Notes: generated by a model not told the origin, from the sequence alone. Counted from the first letter of the stretch, positions 25,808 through 34,322 are shown. The stretch: DNA of 38,782 bases from Streptomyces sp. adm13(2018) (GCF_008042145.1 NZ_RDBH01000141.1:454230-493011); one strand, 5' to 3'. Made by a program: numbers and translations.

Positions 25808-26776
25808 GTGAGTATCGGGACCGTGACTGTGACACGACCGGCACGTCTCGCGGGCGCCGCGCTCTGCGCCGTGCTCGCCCTCATCTGCGCCGGGTGGATT
25901 CTCAAGGACCTCGCCGCGCTCGGCTCGCCCGTCGACCTCGCCTGGCACTGGGCCGGTGACCAGCACCTGCCGGTCCGCGGCCGGCCCGCCACCTCCCTGG
26001 TCGACGCCGTCCTGCTCGTCGCCTCCGCGGCGGCCGCGGTCGCCGGCCTCCGGTCCCGGCACGCGGCCTCCGCGTTCGCCGCCACCGGCACCGTCACGCT
26101 CGCCCTGCGGCTCCCCGGGCTCTGGGAGCCCGACAGCGGGGCCCTCCTCACCGCCCTGGTCGAACTCGCCCTGGCCGCCGCCCTGGTCGTCACCGCCGCC
26201 GTCGGCCGCCGCCCCGGCGCCGCCCCGCACGAGCCGCTCCCCGGCCGTCCGCGGCCCGGCCCCGCCGCCGCCGCCGGGGCCCTCCTCGCGACCGGCGCGG
26301 TCGTCCTGGCCCTGTGGGAGCTGTACTGGGCCGGCGAACTCCCCCTGGAGGCCACCGTCGACCGCTTCACCGGCGGCCGCTCGATCATGAAGTCGGCCCT
26401 GGCGCCCCCGCCGGCCTGGCTGTCGCTGACCCTCGTCGCCCTGTACGGGACCGGCGCCGTCTCCGTCCTCTTACGGGCCCGCCACAGCCGGGCCACCGGG
26501 CTGCTGGCCGGGGCCTTCCTGGCGGCCGGCGGACTCGCCGCCGTGGCAAGGACCACCCGCTACGAGATGATCGGCCACTTCGCGGACCTCCCGGCCTACG
26601 GCCGGCTGACCGTCCTCACCGCCCTCTTCGGACTCCTCGGCGGCCTCGCGGTCCTCGCCCTCCTCGCCGGGCGCGGCGCACCCCCCGGCGCCCCCGGCGA
26701 GGAGGGCGAGGACCGCGAGGCCGCCGAGGAGTCCGAAGAGGGCGGTGAGGACCACCCGCCGCCGCCCGGCTGGTGA
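25808..26776 (+). CDS. Hypothetical multi-pass membrane protein with a TTA codon
   Basis: GTG 25808 is the likeliest start; TTG 25787 would add seven residues, and neither has a clear ribosome site. The 322-aa product has about six hydrophobic segments (for example LAGAALCAVLALICAGWIL, DAVLLVASAAAAVAGL and LTVLTALFGLLGGLAVLALLAG). I do not recognise a family. A TTA leucine codon at 26471-26473 means translation should need the bldA tRNA, as for many developmental Streptomyces genes. The last 40 residues switch from the final helix to a strongly acidic tail (EEGEDREAAEESEEGG), because that tail is the reverse complement of the helix codons. The stop lies 1 nt from the stop of the convergent peptidase. 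Confidence 0.75.
   Translation: MSIGTVTVTRPARLAGAALCAVLALICAGWILKDLAALGSPVDLAWHWAGDQHLPVRGRPATSLVDAVLLVASAAAAVAGLRSRHAASAFAATGTVTLALRLPGLWEPDSGALLTALVELALAAALVVTAAVGRRPGAAPHEPLPGRPRPGPAAAAGALLATGAVVLALWELYWAGELPLEATVDRFTGGRSIMKSALAPPPAWLSLTLVALYGTGAVSVLLRARHSRATGLLAGAFLAAGGLAAVARTTRYEMIGHFADLPAYGRLTVLTALFGLLGGLAVLALLAGRGAPPGAPGEEGEDREAAEESEEGGEDHPPPPGW
26612..26752. repeat. 60-bp perfect inverted repeat with 21-nt loop at a convergent gene end
   Basis: Bases 26612-26671 are the exact reverse complement of 26693-26752; pairing stops at both outer flanks. The left arm encodes the last membrane helix of the upstream gene and the right arm encodes its acidic tail. It lies just before the convergent stops at 26776 and 26778. 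It could act as a giant bidirectional terminator, but it is several times longer than the other stems in this window (10-27 bp). Confidence 0.96.
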
Positions 26777-26777
26777 C

Positions 26778-28952
26778 TCAGCCCCGCCGCGAGCCAAGCG
26801 CGCCCAGGGACCGCTTCAGGAAGTCCACCTGGAGCAGCAGCAGGTTCTCCGCGACCTGCTCCTGCGGGGTCATGTGGGTGACCCCGGACAGCGGCAGCAC
26901 CTCGTGCGGCCGGCCCGCCGCGAGCAGGGCCGAGGAGAGCCGCAGCGCGTGCGCGACGACCACGTTGTCGTCCGCGAGACCGTGCACGATCATCATCGGC
27001 CGGGCGGGCTCCTCCGGCGCGGAGAGCCCGTCGTCGGTGAGCAGCGACTCCGCCGCGTACACCCCGGGATCGTCCTGCGGGGTGCCGAGGTACCGCTCGG
27101 TGTAGTGCGTGTCGTACAGCCGCCAGTCCGTCACCGGCGCCCCCACCACCGCCGCGTGGAACACGTCGGGGCGCCGGAGCACCGCCCGGGCGGCCAGATA
27201 GCCGCCGTACGACCAGCCCCGGATCGCCACCCGCCCGAGGTCGAGCGGGAAGCGCCCCGCGAGGCCCCGGAGCGCGTCCACCTGGTCGTCGAGGGTCGGC
27301 CCGAGGTCCCGGGCGATCGCCTTCTCCCAGGCGGGGGAGCGGCCCGGGGTGCCCCGGCCGTCCGCGACGACCACCGCGAAGCCCTGGTCGGCGAACCACT
27401 GGGACGTCAGGTGCGCGTTGTGCGCGGCGAGCACCCGCGGCCCGTGCGGACCGCCGTACGGGTCCATCAGGACCGGCAGCGGCCCGTCCCCCTCCTCGTA
27501 TCCCGTCGGCAGCAGCACCGCGCACGGGATCCGCCGCTCGCCGGCCTCGGTGAGCCGCACGCGCGCGCGGAGCACCGGATCCTGGGCGTACGAGGCCACC
27601 ACCGCGACCTGCTCACCGTCCCGGAGCACCCGTGCCACGCCGCCCGGCTCGTCCGGCCGCGCCGACACCAGGACGGTCACCGCCCCCGAGCGCGCCGCGC
27701 CGTGCACCCCGGCGCCCTCGGACAGCCGCTGCGCGCCCCGGCCGCTCACCCGGTACACATGGATCTCACCGGTCTCCGGGAGCGCCGCCCCCTCGCCCGC
27801 CGACGCCGACACCAGCACGTCCTCCGCACCGACGTCGAGCACGGCCCGGACGTGCAGCGTCGCGTCGGTCAGCACCCGGTCGCCCACGGCCAGGGACCGC
27901 GCCCCGGTCTCGTCCGTGAGCCGCACCAGCCCTCCGTCCGGGGCCCATGCCGGCACCCCCGGCAGGAGGTCCAGCCACACCGGGTCCCGCTCCTCCCGGA
28001 CGGCCGAGGTCTCCCCGGACTCCGGGTCCACCGCGAGGAACACCTGCTCCCGCTGGTCCCGCGTCTGGACGAGCAGCAGCGGCGCCCCGCCTCCCGACCA
28101 GTGCACGCGCGCGAGGTACGGGTACCGCGCGCGGTCCCACACCACCTCCGTGCGGGACCCGTCGAGGTCCGTGAGGAACAGCCGGACGTCGGCGTTGGCC
28201 GTACCCGCCGCCGGGTACGCCACCGGCTGCGGCTCCCGGCCCGGACGCGCCGGGTCCGCGATCCACCAGCGCCGCACCGCCCGGTCGTCGACGCGGGCCA
28301 CGAGCAGCCGGTCCGAGGCCGGGGACCACCAGAAGCCCCGGTCCCGGCCCATCTCCTCGGAGGCGATGAATTCGGCCAATCCGTAGGTGACCTCGGGCCC
28401 TTCGGGTACGGCGACCCCGCGGTCGCCCGTACCGTCCGCCCCCACGACCCGCAGCGCCCCCTCCGCCACGTACGCGACCCGGCGGCCGTCCGGCGAGGGC
28501 CGGGGGTCGATCACCGGCCCCGGGACCGGCAGCTCCCGGGCCGTGCCCGCCCGCAGCTCCGCCGCGAACAGCCGCCCCGAGAGGGCGAAGGCCGCCAACT
28601 CCACGGCCCCGTCCACCGCGTACGCCACCACGCCGGCCGAGCCCTCCCGGCTCCGTTCCCGGCGCGCCCGCTCCTGGGCCGACAACTCCTCCTCGCCGCC
28701 CGCCAGGAGGACCTCCGGGTCGGCCGCCACCCGCTCCGCGGCCGCGCCGCCGTCGCGGGGAAGGTCGAGGACCCAGAGCCGGTGCGTACGGTCCACGCCG
28801 GACGCGGCCCGGAGGAAGACGACGCGCTCCCCGTCCGGGGAGACCGAGAAGGCACGCGGGACCCCCAGGGTGAACCGCTGGGTGCGGGCGTGATGACGAG
28901 GGAAGGAGAGCGCGGCGGTGGGTGGGGCCGGCTGCTGTCGAGACGAGGTCAT
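26778..28952 (-). CDS. S9 family (DPP-IV-like) prolyl peptidase
   Basis: I start at ATG 28952 (MTSSRQQPAPPTAAL); an upstream in-frame ATG at 29015 adds 21 unconserved residues, and no strong ribosome site is seen. The 724-aa protein has an N-terminal DPP-IV beta-propeller (about 20-490, with FSVSPDGERVVFLR and SPDGRRVAYVAEG blades) and a C-terminal alpha/beta hydrolase. The triad is visible: S581 in GWSYGG, D661 in GLADDNVV and H693 in SGVTHM. The EE pair of substrate-amine binding is plausible in FIASEEMGRD. These enzymes release N-terminal dipeptides after proline. No signal peptide is seen, so it likely acts in the cytoplasm, perhaps on peptides brought in by the two importers. Confidence 0.92.
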   Translation of the reverse strand: MTSSRQQPAPPTAALSFPRHHARTQRFTLGVPRAFSVSPDGERVVFLRAASGVDRTHRLWVLDLPRDGGAAAERVAADPEVLLAGGEEELSAQERARRERSREGSAGVVAYAVDGAVELAAFALSGRLFAAELRAGTARELPVPGPVIDPRPSPDGRRVAYVAEGALRVVGADGTGDRGVAVPEGPEVTYGLAEFIASEEMGRDRGFWWSPASDRLLVARVDDRAVRRWWIADPARPGREPQPVAYPAAGTANADVRLFLTDLDGSRTEVVWDRARYPYLARVHWSGGGAPLLLVQTRDQREQVFLAVDPESGETSAVREERDPVWLDLLPGVPAWAPDGGLVRLTDETGARSLAVGDRVLTDATLHVRAVLDVGAEDVLVSASAGEGAALPETGEIHVYRVSGRGAQRLSEGAGVHGAARSGAVTVLVSARPDEPGGVARVLRDGEQVAVVASYAQDPVLRARVRLTEAGERRIPCAVLLPTGYEEGDGPLPVLMDPYGGPHGPRVLAAHNAHLTSQWFADQGFAVVVADGRGTPGRSPAWEKAIARDLGPTLDDQVDALRGLAGRFPLDLGRVAIRGWSYGGYLAARAVLRRPDVFHAAVVGAPVTDWRLYDTHYTERYLGTPQDDPGVYAAESLLTDDGLSAPEEPARPMMIVHGLADDNVVVAHALRLSSALLAAGRPHEVLPLSGVTHMTPQEQVAENLLLLQVDFLKRSLGALGSRRG

Positions 28953-29013
28953 GCGGCTGAAACTAGCGCTGTGCGCCCCCCTCGTGCCTCCGTCCGCCGA
29001 TCGATGCGGCGGC

Positions 29014-29032
29014 ACGGATAGTTATGATCCGT
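29014..29032 (+). promoter_or_regulatory. Candidate promoter/operator before the small membrane gene
   Basis: ACGGAT and ATCCGT (29014-29019 and 29027-29032) flank a TATGAT-type -10 box (29023-29028). An 8-base palindrome TAGCGCTA follows directly. The -35 is weak. It may serve the small gene at 29135 and, by read-through, mshB. Confidence 0.35.
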
Positions 29033-29134
29033 AGCGCTAGGTGGGTATGCATCCGACGGGCCTGCTCCCCTGGCACATGCTGATCGACCGAACCACTCGA
29101 ATATCCGACTGAAGAAGTGTGGAGGTGAACCGCC

Positions 29135-29329
29135 GTGGCACTCTCGATCTCCGTGGTGGTGCTGCTGGCGATCGTCGTCTTCCTTCTGATCCGGAAGTCC
29201 GGGTTGAAGGCGGGACACGCGGCGATCTGCGCGCTCCTGGGCTTCTACCTGGCCAGCTCGTCCATCGCCCCCTCCATCAGCACCCTCACCACCAACGTGG
29301 CGAACATGGTCGGCAACCTCAAGTTCTGA
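29135..29329 (+). CDS. 64-aa small membrane protein
   Basis: GTG 29135 has the strong ribosome site GGAGGTGA. The product starts MALSISVVVLLAIVVFLLIRKSG and has two hydrophobic segments separated by KSGLKAGH, then a polar ST-rich end. Similar short proteins occur upstream of mshB in Streptomyces. The function is unknown, with no catalytic motif. Good start signal and normal codon bias make it a real gene. Confidence 0.8.
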   Translation: MALSISVVVLLAIVVFLLIRKSGLKAGHAAICALLGFYLASSSIAPSISTLTTNVANMVGNLKF

Positions 29330-29369
29330 CGGTGCCCCCGGGCGCCGCATCCGGCGGGTGCCGACCTCG

Positions 29370-29375
29370 TAGGGT
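29370..29375 (+). promoter_or_regulatory. -10 box of a probable leaderless mshB transcript
   Basis: TAGGGT ends 6 nt before the mshB ATG and leaves no room for a normal ribosome site on a +1 leader, although GGGGA overlaps. A second mRNA could read through from the gene upstream. Confidence 0.4.
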
Positions 29376-29381
29376 GGGGAC

Positions 29382-30272
29382 ATGTCCGATCTCCCCGCCC
29401 GCCGTCTGCTGCTGGTGCACGCGCACCCGGACGACGAGTCGATCAACAACGGCGCCACCATGGCCAGGTACGCGGCCGAGGGCGCCCTCGTCACCCTGGT
29501 CACCTGCACGCTGGGGGAGGAGGGCGAGGTCATCCCGCCCGAGCTCGCCCACCTGGCCCCCGACCGGGAGGACCGGCTCGGCCCGTACCGGGTCGGTGAA
29601 CTCGCCGCCGCGATGACCGCGCTCGGCGTCACCGACCACCGGTTCCTCGGCGGCCCCGGGCGGTTCCGCGACTCCGGGATGATGGGCGCCGAACAGAACG
29701 AGCGCGCCAACGCCTTCTGGAACACCGACGTCGACACGGCGGCCCCCGCCCTCGTCGAGGTGATCCGGGAGACCCGTCCGCAGGTCCTCGTCACCTACGA
29801 CCCCGACGGCGGCTACGGCCACCCGGACCACATCCAGGCCCACCGGGTCGCCATGCGCGCCGCGGACCTCGCCGCCGACCCCGCCTACCGCCCCGACCTG
29901 GGACCGGCCCACACGATCGCCAAGATCTACTGGAACCGGGTCCCCAGGCCGGTCGTGGAGGCCGGCTTCGCCCGGCTCCGCGCCGAGGGCTCCGTCTTCC
30001 CGGCCGTCGCCGCCGTCGACGACGTCCCCGGCGTCGTCGACGAGGAGCGGATCACCGCCGAGATCGACGCGGGCCCGGAGCACATCGCCCGCAAGAGCGC
30101 GGCGATGGCCGCGCACGCCACCCAAGTCGCGGTCGACGGCCCGTTCTTCGCCCTCTCGAACGACCTCGGCCAGCCGATCCTCACCACCGAGTACTACGAG
30201 TTGGTCCGCGGCCTCCCCGGCGCCCCCGAGGGCACCCGCGAGACGGACCTCTTCGCCGGAGTGACCTCATGA
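29382..30272 (+). CDS. mshB: N-acetyl-1-D-myo-inositol-2-amino-2-deoxy-alpha-D-glucopyranoside deacetylase
   Basis: A 296-aa LmbE/PIG-L family zinc deacetylase that removes acetate from GlcNAc-Ins, the second step of mycothiol synthesis. The motif AHPDDES (H15 and D18 are the expected zinc ligands, D17 the catalytic base) and GYGHPDH (H150 as the third ligand) are intact, and the length fits MshB. It overlaps the DUF6113 gene by ATGA. Mycothiol is the main thiol of actinobacteria, consistent with the host. The alternative, the paralogous amidase Mca, is less likely given the gene context (mshB followed by a small membrane protein gene is conserved). Confidence 0.93.
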   Translation: MSDLPARRLLLVHAHPDDESINNGATMARYAAEGALVTLVTCTLGEEGEVIPPELAHLAPDREDRLGPYRVGELAAAMTALGVTDHRFLGGPGRFRDSGMMGAEQNERANAFWNTDVDTAAPALVEVIRETRPQVLVTYDPDGGYGHPDHIQAHRVAMRAADLAADPAYRPDLGPAHTIAKIYWNRVPRPVVEAGFARLRAEGSVFPAVAAVDDVPGVVDEERITAEIDAGPEHIARKSAAMAAHATQVAVDGPFFALSNDLGQPILTTEYYELVRGLPGAPEGTRETDLFAGVTS

Positions 30273-30700
30273 GCCCCAGCGCCCCCAGGAACCCCACGCC
30301 GTCCGCGAAGCGCGCCTCCGGCGGGCCCGTCGCGCCCCGTACGCCCACCCTCTCCCGCAACGCCCGATTCGCCTGGTACGCGGGCCTCGTGGTCCTCGGC
30401 CTGCTCGTCGGCACCGCGGGCTCCCTCGTCCAAGCCGCCTGGCTCCCCCTCGGCCTGATCCTCGCCCTCCTCGCGACGGCCGGCCTCTTCTACGGGGGAC
30501 TGCGGGCCACCGAGACCCAGGTCGGCGTGGTCGCGGGCGGGGTCGGCTGGCTCCTCGCCGTCATCCTCCTCAGCCTCGGACGCCCGGAGGGTGACGGGGC
30601 GTTCGCCGGTGGCGTCGGCGAGCTGCTCTACCTCTTCGGGGGCATGGCGATCGCTGTGATGTGCACCACGCTGGTCCGGTTGCCCCGACCGATCCCGTGA
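30269..30700 (+). CDS. DUF6113 family membrane protein
   Basis: The ATG overlaps the mshB stop (ATGA), so the two are translationally coupled. The 143-aa product has a Pro/Ser-rich cytoplasmic lead of about 30 residues and four membrane helices ([55 protein letters not shown] and [15 protein letters not shown]). Members of this family sit beside mshB in many actinobacteria. The function is unknown. Confidence 0.85.
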   Translation: MSPSAPRNPTPSAKRASGGPVAPRTPTLSRNARFAWYAGLVVLGLLVGTAGSLVQAAWLPLGLILALLATAGLFYGGLRATETQVGVVAGGVGWLLAVILLSLGRPEGDGAFAGGVGELLYLFGGMAIAVMCTTLVRLPRPIP

Positions 30701-30875
30701 ACAGGACGAGTTGAGTCCGCGGACGCCCTGACTTCGGCCGGATTGACCGTCGTCAGCCACCCACGGGTCAGCTATGAGAGGGCGGCGCCCAGTATGGTGG
30801 TGCGCGCCGCCGAACCGCCCGGGTCATACGAGCATCAGCAAGAGCGGGCGGTGGAGCCAACCGGGAGATCCTGCT

Positions 30876-32895
30876 TTGAGTCGTGAAACTGGTCGAGAGA
30901 CTGACAGTTCGTCCTCCGGCGCCCAGGGGCGCGGTGGAGCCGCGTACCCCTCGGGTACACCGCCGTACGGATCCCGCCAGTATCCGTCGCTCCACCCCAC
31001 GCAGGACGCGCCGGAGGAGAGTGCCGCCGCGCCCGCGCCCGAGGAGCCCAAGACCGAGACGACGCTGACGACCCGGATCCGGATCAACATCCCGGGTTCG
31101 CGTCCGATCCCGCCCGTCGTGGTCCGCACGCCGGTCGAGTCGTCCGCGGCCTCCCCGGCCGCCGCGCCGGAGCCCGCTCCCGCGCCGGAGCCCGAGCCGG
31201 AGCCGACGGCGGCCCCCGAGCCGCCGCGGGCCGAGGAGGCGCCGAAGGCGAAGGAGACGAGCGACTGGTTCGCGCCGCGCAAGGCGGCGCCCCCCGGCCC
31301 GGCCCCCGAGCCCGCGCATGTACCAGGGCACGCCGCCGGGCGGCACCCCGGTCCACGACGGCACCCCCGCCGGCGGCACGCCCCGGTACGACGGGACCCC
31401 CGCCGGGGGCTCCCCGGTGTACGACGGAACCACGGGCGGCGCGCACCCGGGCGCCGGGAACCCGCTCTACAACGGCACGCCCGCCGGCGGCACCCCGATG
31501 TACCAGGGCACCCCGCCCGGCGGCACGCCCGCGTACCGCGGCCCCGACGCCCCGACCGGCCCCACGACCGGCCCGGTCACCGGCACCGCGGACCTGAGCG
31601 GCCGCCCGGCCGGCCGACCCGGACCTGCGGGCCCCGGCCAGGGCGCGGCCTCGCCGTTCCCCGGCGGCGGCGCCCCCGGCGGCGCTCCCCGGATGTCCGA
31701 CGACACCGCGATCCTCACCCCGCAGGCGCCCGCGCCGACCGGCCCCGGCAGGGGCGGTCCCGGCGGACCGGCAGGACCGTCCGGGGGCGGGGGCGGCCAC
31801 GTCTCCGGCGACACCCTCACCAGCGGCATCCCGGTCGTCCCGCCGAAGGCGGCCCGCCCGAACCTCACGCCCCGCATCGAGGAGCGGACGGCCCCGGCCC
31901 CCGCGCCGCGACCGGCTCCCGCGCCCGACCGCGCCGCCCCGGCGAAGAAGGGCCGCTCCAAGCTGGTCCTCGCCGCCGTCGGCGTCTTCGGCCTCGCCGG
32001 CCTCGCCTACGGCGCCGGGCTGCTCCTCAACCACTCCGACGTCCCGAAGGGCACCACGGTCCTCGGCGTGGACATCGGCGGCGGTACGAAGGAGGAGGCC
32101 GTCAACAAGCTGGACGCGGCCCTCGGCAAGCGCGCCGGAGCGCCCATCCGGCTCGGCATCGACGGCAAGAAGGTGGCGCTCGCCCCGGACCGGGCGGGCC
32201 TGGCCCTGGACAGCGTGGAGACCGTCCGCGCCGCCGCGGGCAGCGACTACAACCCCGTCTCGGTCATCGGCTCCCTCTTCGGCGGCGAGCGCGTGGCCAA
32301 GCCGGTCTTCCCGGTCGACGAGGAGAAGCTCGCCGTCACCCTCACCGACCTCGCGGGCGCGTCGGGGTCGGCGACCGAGGGCACGATCCTGTTCGCCCCG
32401 AACAAGGTGACGCCCGTCGAGGGCAAGCCCGGCAAGGGCCTCGACGTCCAGCGCTCGATGATCTCCGTCCGGGACGCCTTCCGCGCCCAGGTGGAGACCG
32501 GGATGGGCAAGGTGGTCGAGCTGCCGGTCACCGCGCGCCAGCCGAGCGTCGGCAAGGCGGAACTGGACCGGGCGATGAAGGAGTTCGCGACGCCCGCCAT
32601 GTCCGACCGCATCACCGTCCGGGCGGGCGGCAAGGAGATCCAGTTCGGCCCGGCGCGCTCGCTGCCGCAGATCATCTCCATGAAGGCCAGCGAGGGCCGC
32701 CTGGTTCCGGTCTACGACACCAAGGCGATCGAACGGCTCCTCGACGGCGCCTTCAAGGGCGTCATGATCACCGCGGCCGACGGCACCAAGCGGGAGGTCT
32801 CGGCCGACGACGTGGCGTCCGTGATGGGCGAGGCGCTGCTCGGCAAGACCAAGGACGAGCGCACCAAGACGATCGACCTGAACCCCAAGGGCTGA
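30876..32895 (+). pseudogene. Membrane-anchored PG_binding_4-type repeat protein, frameshifted near 31310
   Basis: TTG 30876 (with GGGAG 9 nt upstream) starts MSRETGRETDSSSSGAQGRG, then a Pro/Glu-rich stretch to SDWFAPRKAAPPGPAPEPA at about 31314. There the coding frame shifts: from 31318 the next frame carries repeats of the form Y-x-G-T-P-x-G-G-T-P, a Pro/Gly linker, one transmembrane helix (LVLAAVGVFGLAGLAYGAGLLL) and two domains (VLGVDIGGGTKEEAVNKLD, FPVDEEKLAVTLTDLA) like the VanW-associated peptidoglycan-binding family. It is probably a cytoplasm-to-wall protein. The shift lies in repetitive GC-rich DNA where sequencing errors and slippage are both common. Otherwise a separate gene starting at ATG 31318 without a ribosome site would be needed. 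Confidence 0.7.
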
Positions 32896-32915
32896 CGGCC
32901 CCGATCGCCTTCGCC

Positions 32916-32953
32916 CCGAGCCCCCGGCCCGAGAACCTCGGCCGGGGGCTCGG
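32916..32953. terminator. Bidirectional terminator between convergent genes
   Basis: A 14-bp perfect stem (CCGAGCCCCCGGCC and complement) with a 10-nt loop, between the repeat protein (+) and the DUF1304 gene (-). Confidence 0.85.
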
Positions 32954-32959
32954 CGCGTG

Positions 32960-33325
32960 TCAGTAGTGGGCCACGAGCACGGCGGACAGGGTGAGCGCGC
33001 CGGGCAGCGCCTGGGCGAAGAGGATCCGCCGGTTGGCCGTGGCGGCGCCGTACAGGCCGGCGACGACCACACAACAGAGGAAGAAGACCCGGACGGGGAA
33101 GGCGACCGGGTCGTCCGCGACGAGACCCCAGACGAGGCCGGCCGCCAGGAAGCCGTTGTAGAGCCCCTGGTTCGCGGCCATGGCGGCGGTGGTGCGTGCC
33201 GTCTTCGCGTCGAACCCGGAGAAGCGACGGCCGATGTCCTTCTCCCACAGGAACATCTCCATCACCAGGATGTAGGCGTGCAGCAGGGCGACGAGGGCGA
33301 CGAGGATGTCTGCGGTCAGCGGCAT
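32960..33325 (-). CDS. DUF1304 family membrane protein
   Basis: ATG 33325 gives a 121-aa protein starting MPLTADILVALVALLHAYIL, as in the family; an upstream start at 33373 adds an Arg/Pro-rich leader that looks non-coding. Four helices, FLWEKDIGRRFSGF, the NQGLYNGFLAAGLVWG signature and a GLYGAAT segment identify DUF1304, small integral membrane proteins of unknown role. The ribosome site is poor. Confidence 0.87.
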   Translation of the reverse strand: MPLTADILVALVALLHAYILVMEMFLWEKDIGRRFSGFDAKTARTTAAMAANQGLYNGFLAAGLVWGLVADDPVAFPVRVFFLCCVVVAGLYGAATANRRILFAQALPGALTLSAVLVAHY

Positions 33326-33546
33326 GGCCGCATTCTGCCGCCGGGCAGGCGGAGGCCGGTGGGAGGCGCGCACCGGCGCGCCCGAGGCGCTTCGCGGGAA
33401 TGAACGGCAAATTCCGGATCTGAAACTGAAAAGCAGAAAGTAGTCTCAAAAGCTCGACGGAGCGACCCCGGGACCGGGAAACTGTCAGCAACAGGCCTGC
33501 GCACAGGCCTCGTTGGACATAGTCCGCATCAGAACCGGGGGAGAAC

Positions 33547-34077
33547 ATGGCAGGAAACACACGTCGTCGGGCTGCGCGCGCGGCGGGCCTGGGGGTCGCC
33601 TCGGCGCTCGTCTTCGGCATGACGACGGGCACCTCGTTCGCTATCGAGAACCCGCCCACGGTCACCATCAGCGTGAACTTCGGGGTGGTCGCGACCACGC
33701 ACCCGGACACCGTGGGCTGCAACGGCTACCAGGTGACCGGAGCGGGGACCGCGGGCGGGGCGCCGGTCAACGGCGCGGTCTGGGCGCAGCAGGAGACGGC
33801 CTGTACCGCGACCGTCCCCGGCAGGTACGACATCAAGGGGACGGCGACGCTCACCGAGAGCGACGGCGACAAGCTCTACATCAGCTACGAGCTGTCCGCG
33901 CCGCTGACCTCGGACACCATGGTGTACCCGTCGGGCACGTTCAAGATCCTCAAGGGCGAGGGCAACTTCGAGGACTCGACCGGCGGCGGGCAGATGAGCG
34001 CGAAGGTCAACCTGCTCGACCACGACCACGCGAGCGCCACGCTGACGGGGTACATCCGCAAGTACTGGCAGGTCTGA
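33547..34077 (+). CDS. Small secreted protein of unknown function
   Basis: ATG 33547 with GGGGGAG upstream. The 176-aa product has a Sec signal (MAGNTRRRAARAAGLGVASA, hydrophobic core, cut after TSFA). The mature part is about 140 residues, mostly beta, with two cysteines (in VGCNGY and TACTAT) that may form a disulphide. The late GTFKILKGEGNFEDSTGGG block resembles the G-x-G-x-F-x-x-(A/S)-T-G turn of allene-oxide-cyclase/dirigent-like secreted barrels, but this is only a motif-level likeness. The 221-base stretch upstream is A+T-rich (33400-33460) and likely holds its promoter. Confidence 0.85.
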   Translation: MAGNTRRRAARAAGLGVASALVFGMTTGTSFAIENPPTVTISVNFGVVATTHPDTVGCNGYQVTGAGTAGGAPVNGAVWAQQETACTATVPGRYDIKGTATLTESDGDKLYISYELSAPLTSDTMVYPSGTFKILKGEGNFEDSTGGGQMSAKVNLLDHDHASATLTGYIRKYWQV

Positions 34078-34085
34078 TCCACCCC

Positions 34086-34138
34086 GCCGCACCGCCCACC
34101 GGGGACGCCCGCCGGGGACGCCCGGCGGGCGGTGCGGC
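34086..34138 (+). terminator. Terminator of the secreted-protein gene
   Basis: A 12-bp stem (GCCGCACCGCCC at 34086-34097 with its complement at 34127-34138) encloses a 29-base loop holding the repeat CCGGGGACGCCCG-like twice. Confidence 0.6.
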
Positions 34139-34186
34139 ACCCTTCGGCCGCCGGAAATCCCGTCGCCGTACGGCCGCTTCGGCCGT

Positions 34187-34192
34187 TATGAT
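34187..34192 (+). promoter_or_regulatory. -10 box for the tRNA-like gene
   Basis: TATGAT, 11 nt before the tRNA 5' end. The -35 is not recognisable. The spacing fits a tRNA start. Confidence 0.45.
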
Positions 34193-34203
34193 CATCGCAA
34201 GGG

Positions 34204-34276
34204 CGGGGTCGTAGCACAGAGGTAGTGCGCCGCGATGACATCTCGGAGGACGCCGGTTCGAATCCGGTCGCCCCGC
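34204..34276 (+). tRNA. tRNA-Val(GAC)-like gene with an acceptor bulge
   Basis: The cloverleaf is recognisable: T34212-A34213, D arm GCAC/GTGC with loop AGAGGTA, anticodon loop ATGACAT (anticodon GAC at 34237-34239, with T before and A after), 5-nt variable loop, T arm GCCGG-TTCGAAT-CCGGT. The acceptor pairs seven bases (CGGGG and CG with CGCCCCG) only if T34209 is bulged. The anticodon stem has one C-T mismatch at its fourth pair. CCA is not encoded. It has its own -10 box and a 15-bp terminator. It may be a functional but divergent valine tRNA, a tRNA-derived regulatory RNA or a decaying copy. Confidence 0.7.
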
Positions 34277-34290
34277 CCCCTCCACACGTC

Positions 34291-34322
34291 ACGGGCCCCG
34301 GTGCGAACGCACCGGGGCCCGT
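34291..34322 (+). terminator. Terminator of the tRNA-like gene
   Basis: A 15-bp perfect stem (ACGGGCCCCGGTGCG and complement) with a 2-nt AA turn, 14 bases after the tRNA. It also serves the convergent gene ending at 34365. Confidence 0.88.

Noticed and set aside
26471-26797. Minus-strand frame repeating the helix and acidic tail of the membrane gene
   Set aside because: It arises only because both strands of the 60-bp inverted repeat read alike; it overlaps the peptidase stop and has no start signal.
31318-32895. Independent gene starting at ATG 31318
   Set aside because: There is no ribosome site, and the preceding frame carries good coding sequence ending at exactly this point, so a frame change in one gene is more likely.
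34201-34278. A simple 9-bp hairpin GGGCGGGGT/GCCCCGCCC rather than a tRNA
   Set aside because: The internal D, anticodon and T arms with invariant bases between those two strands are too complete to be chance.
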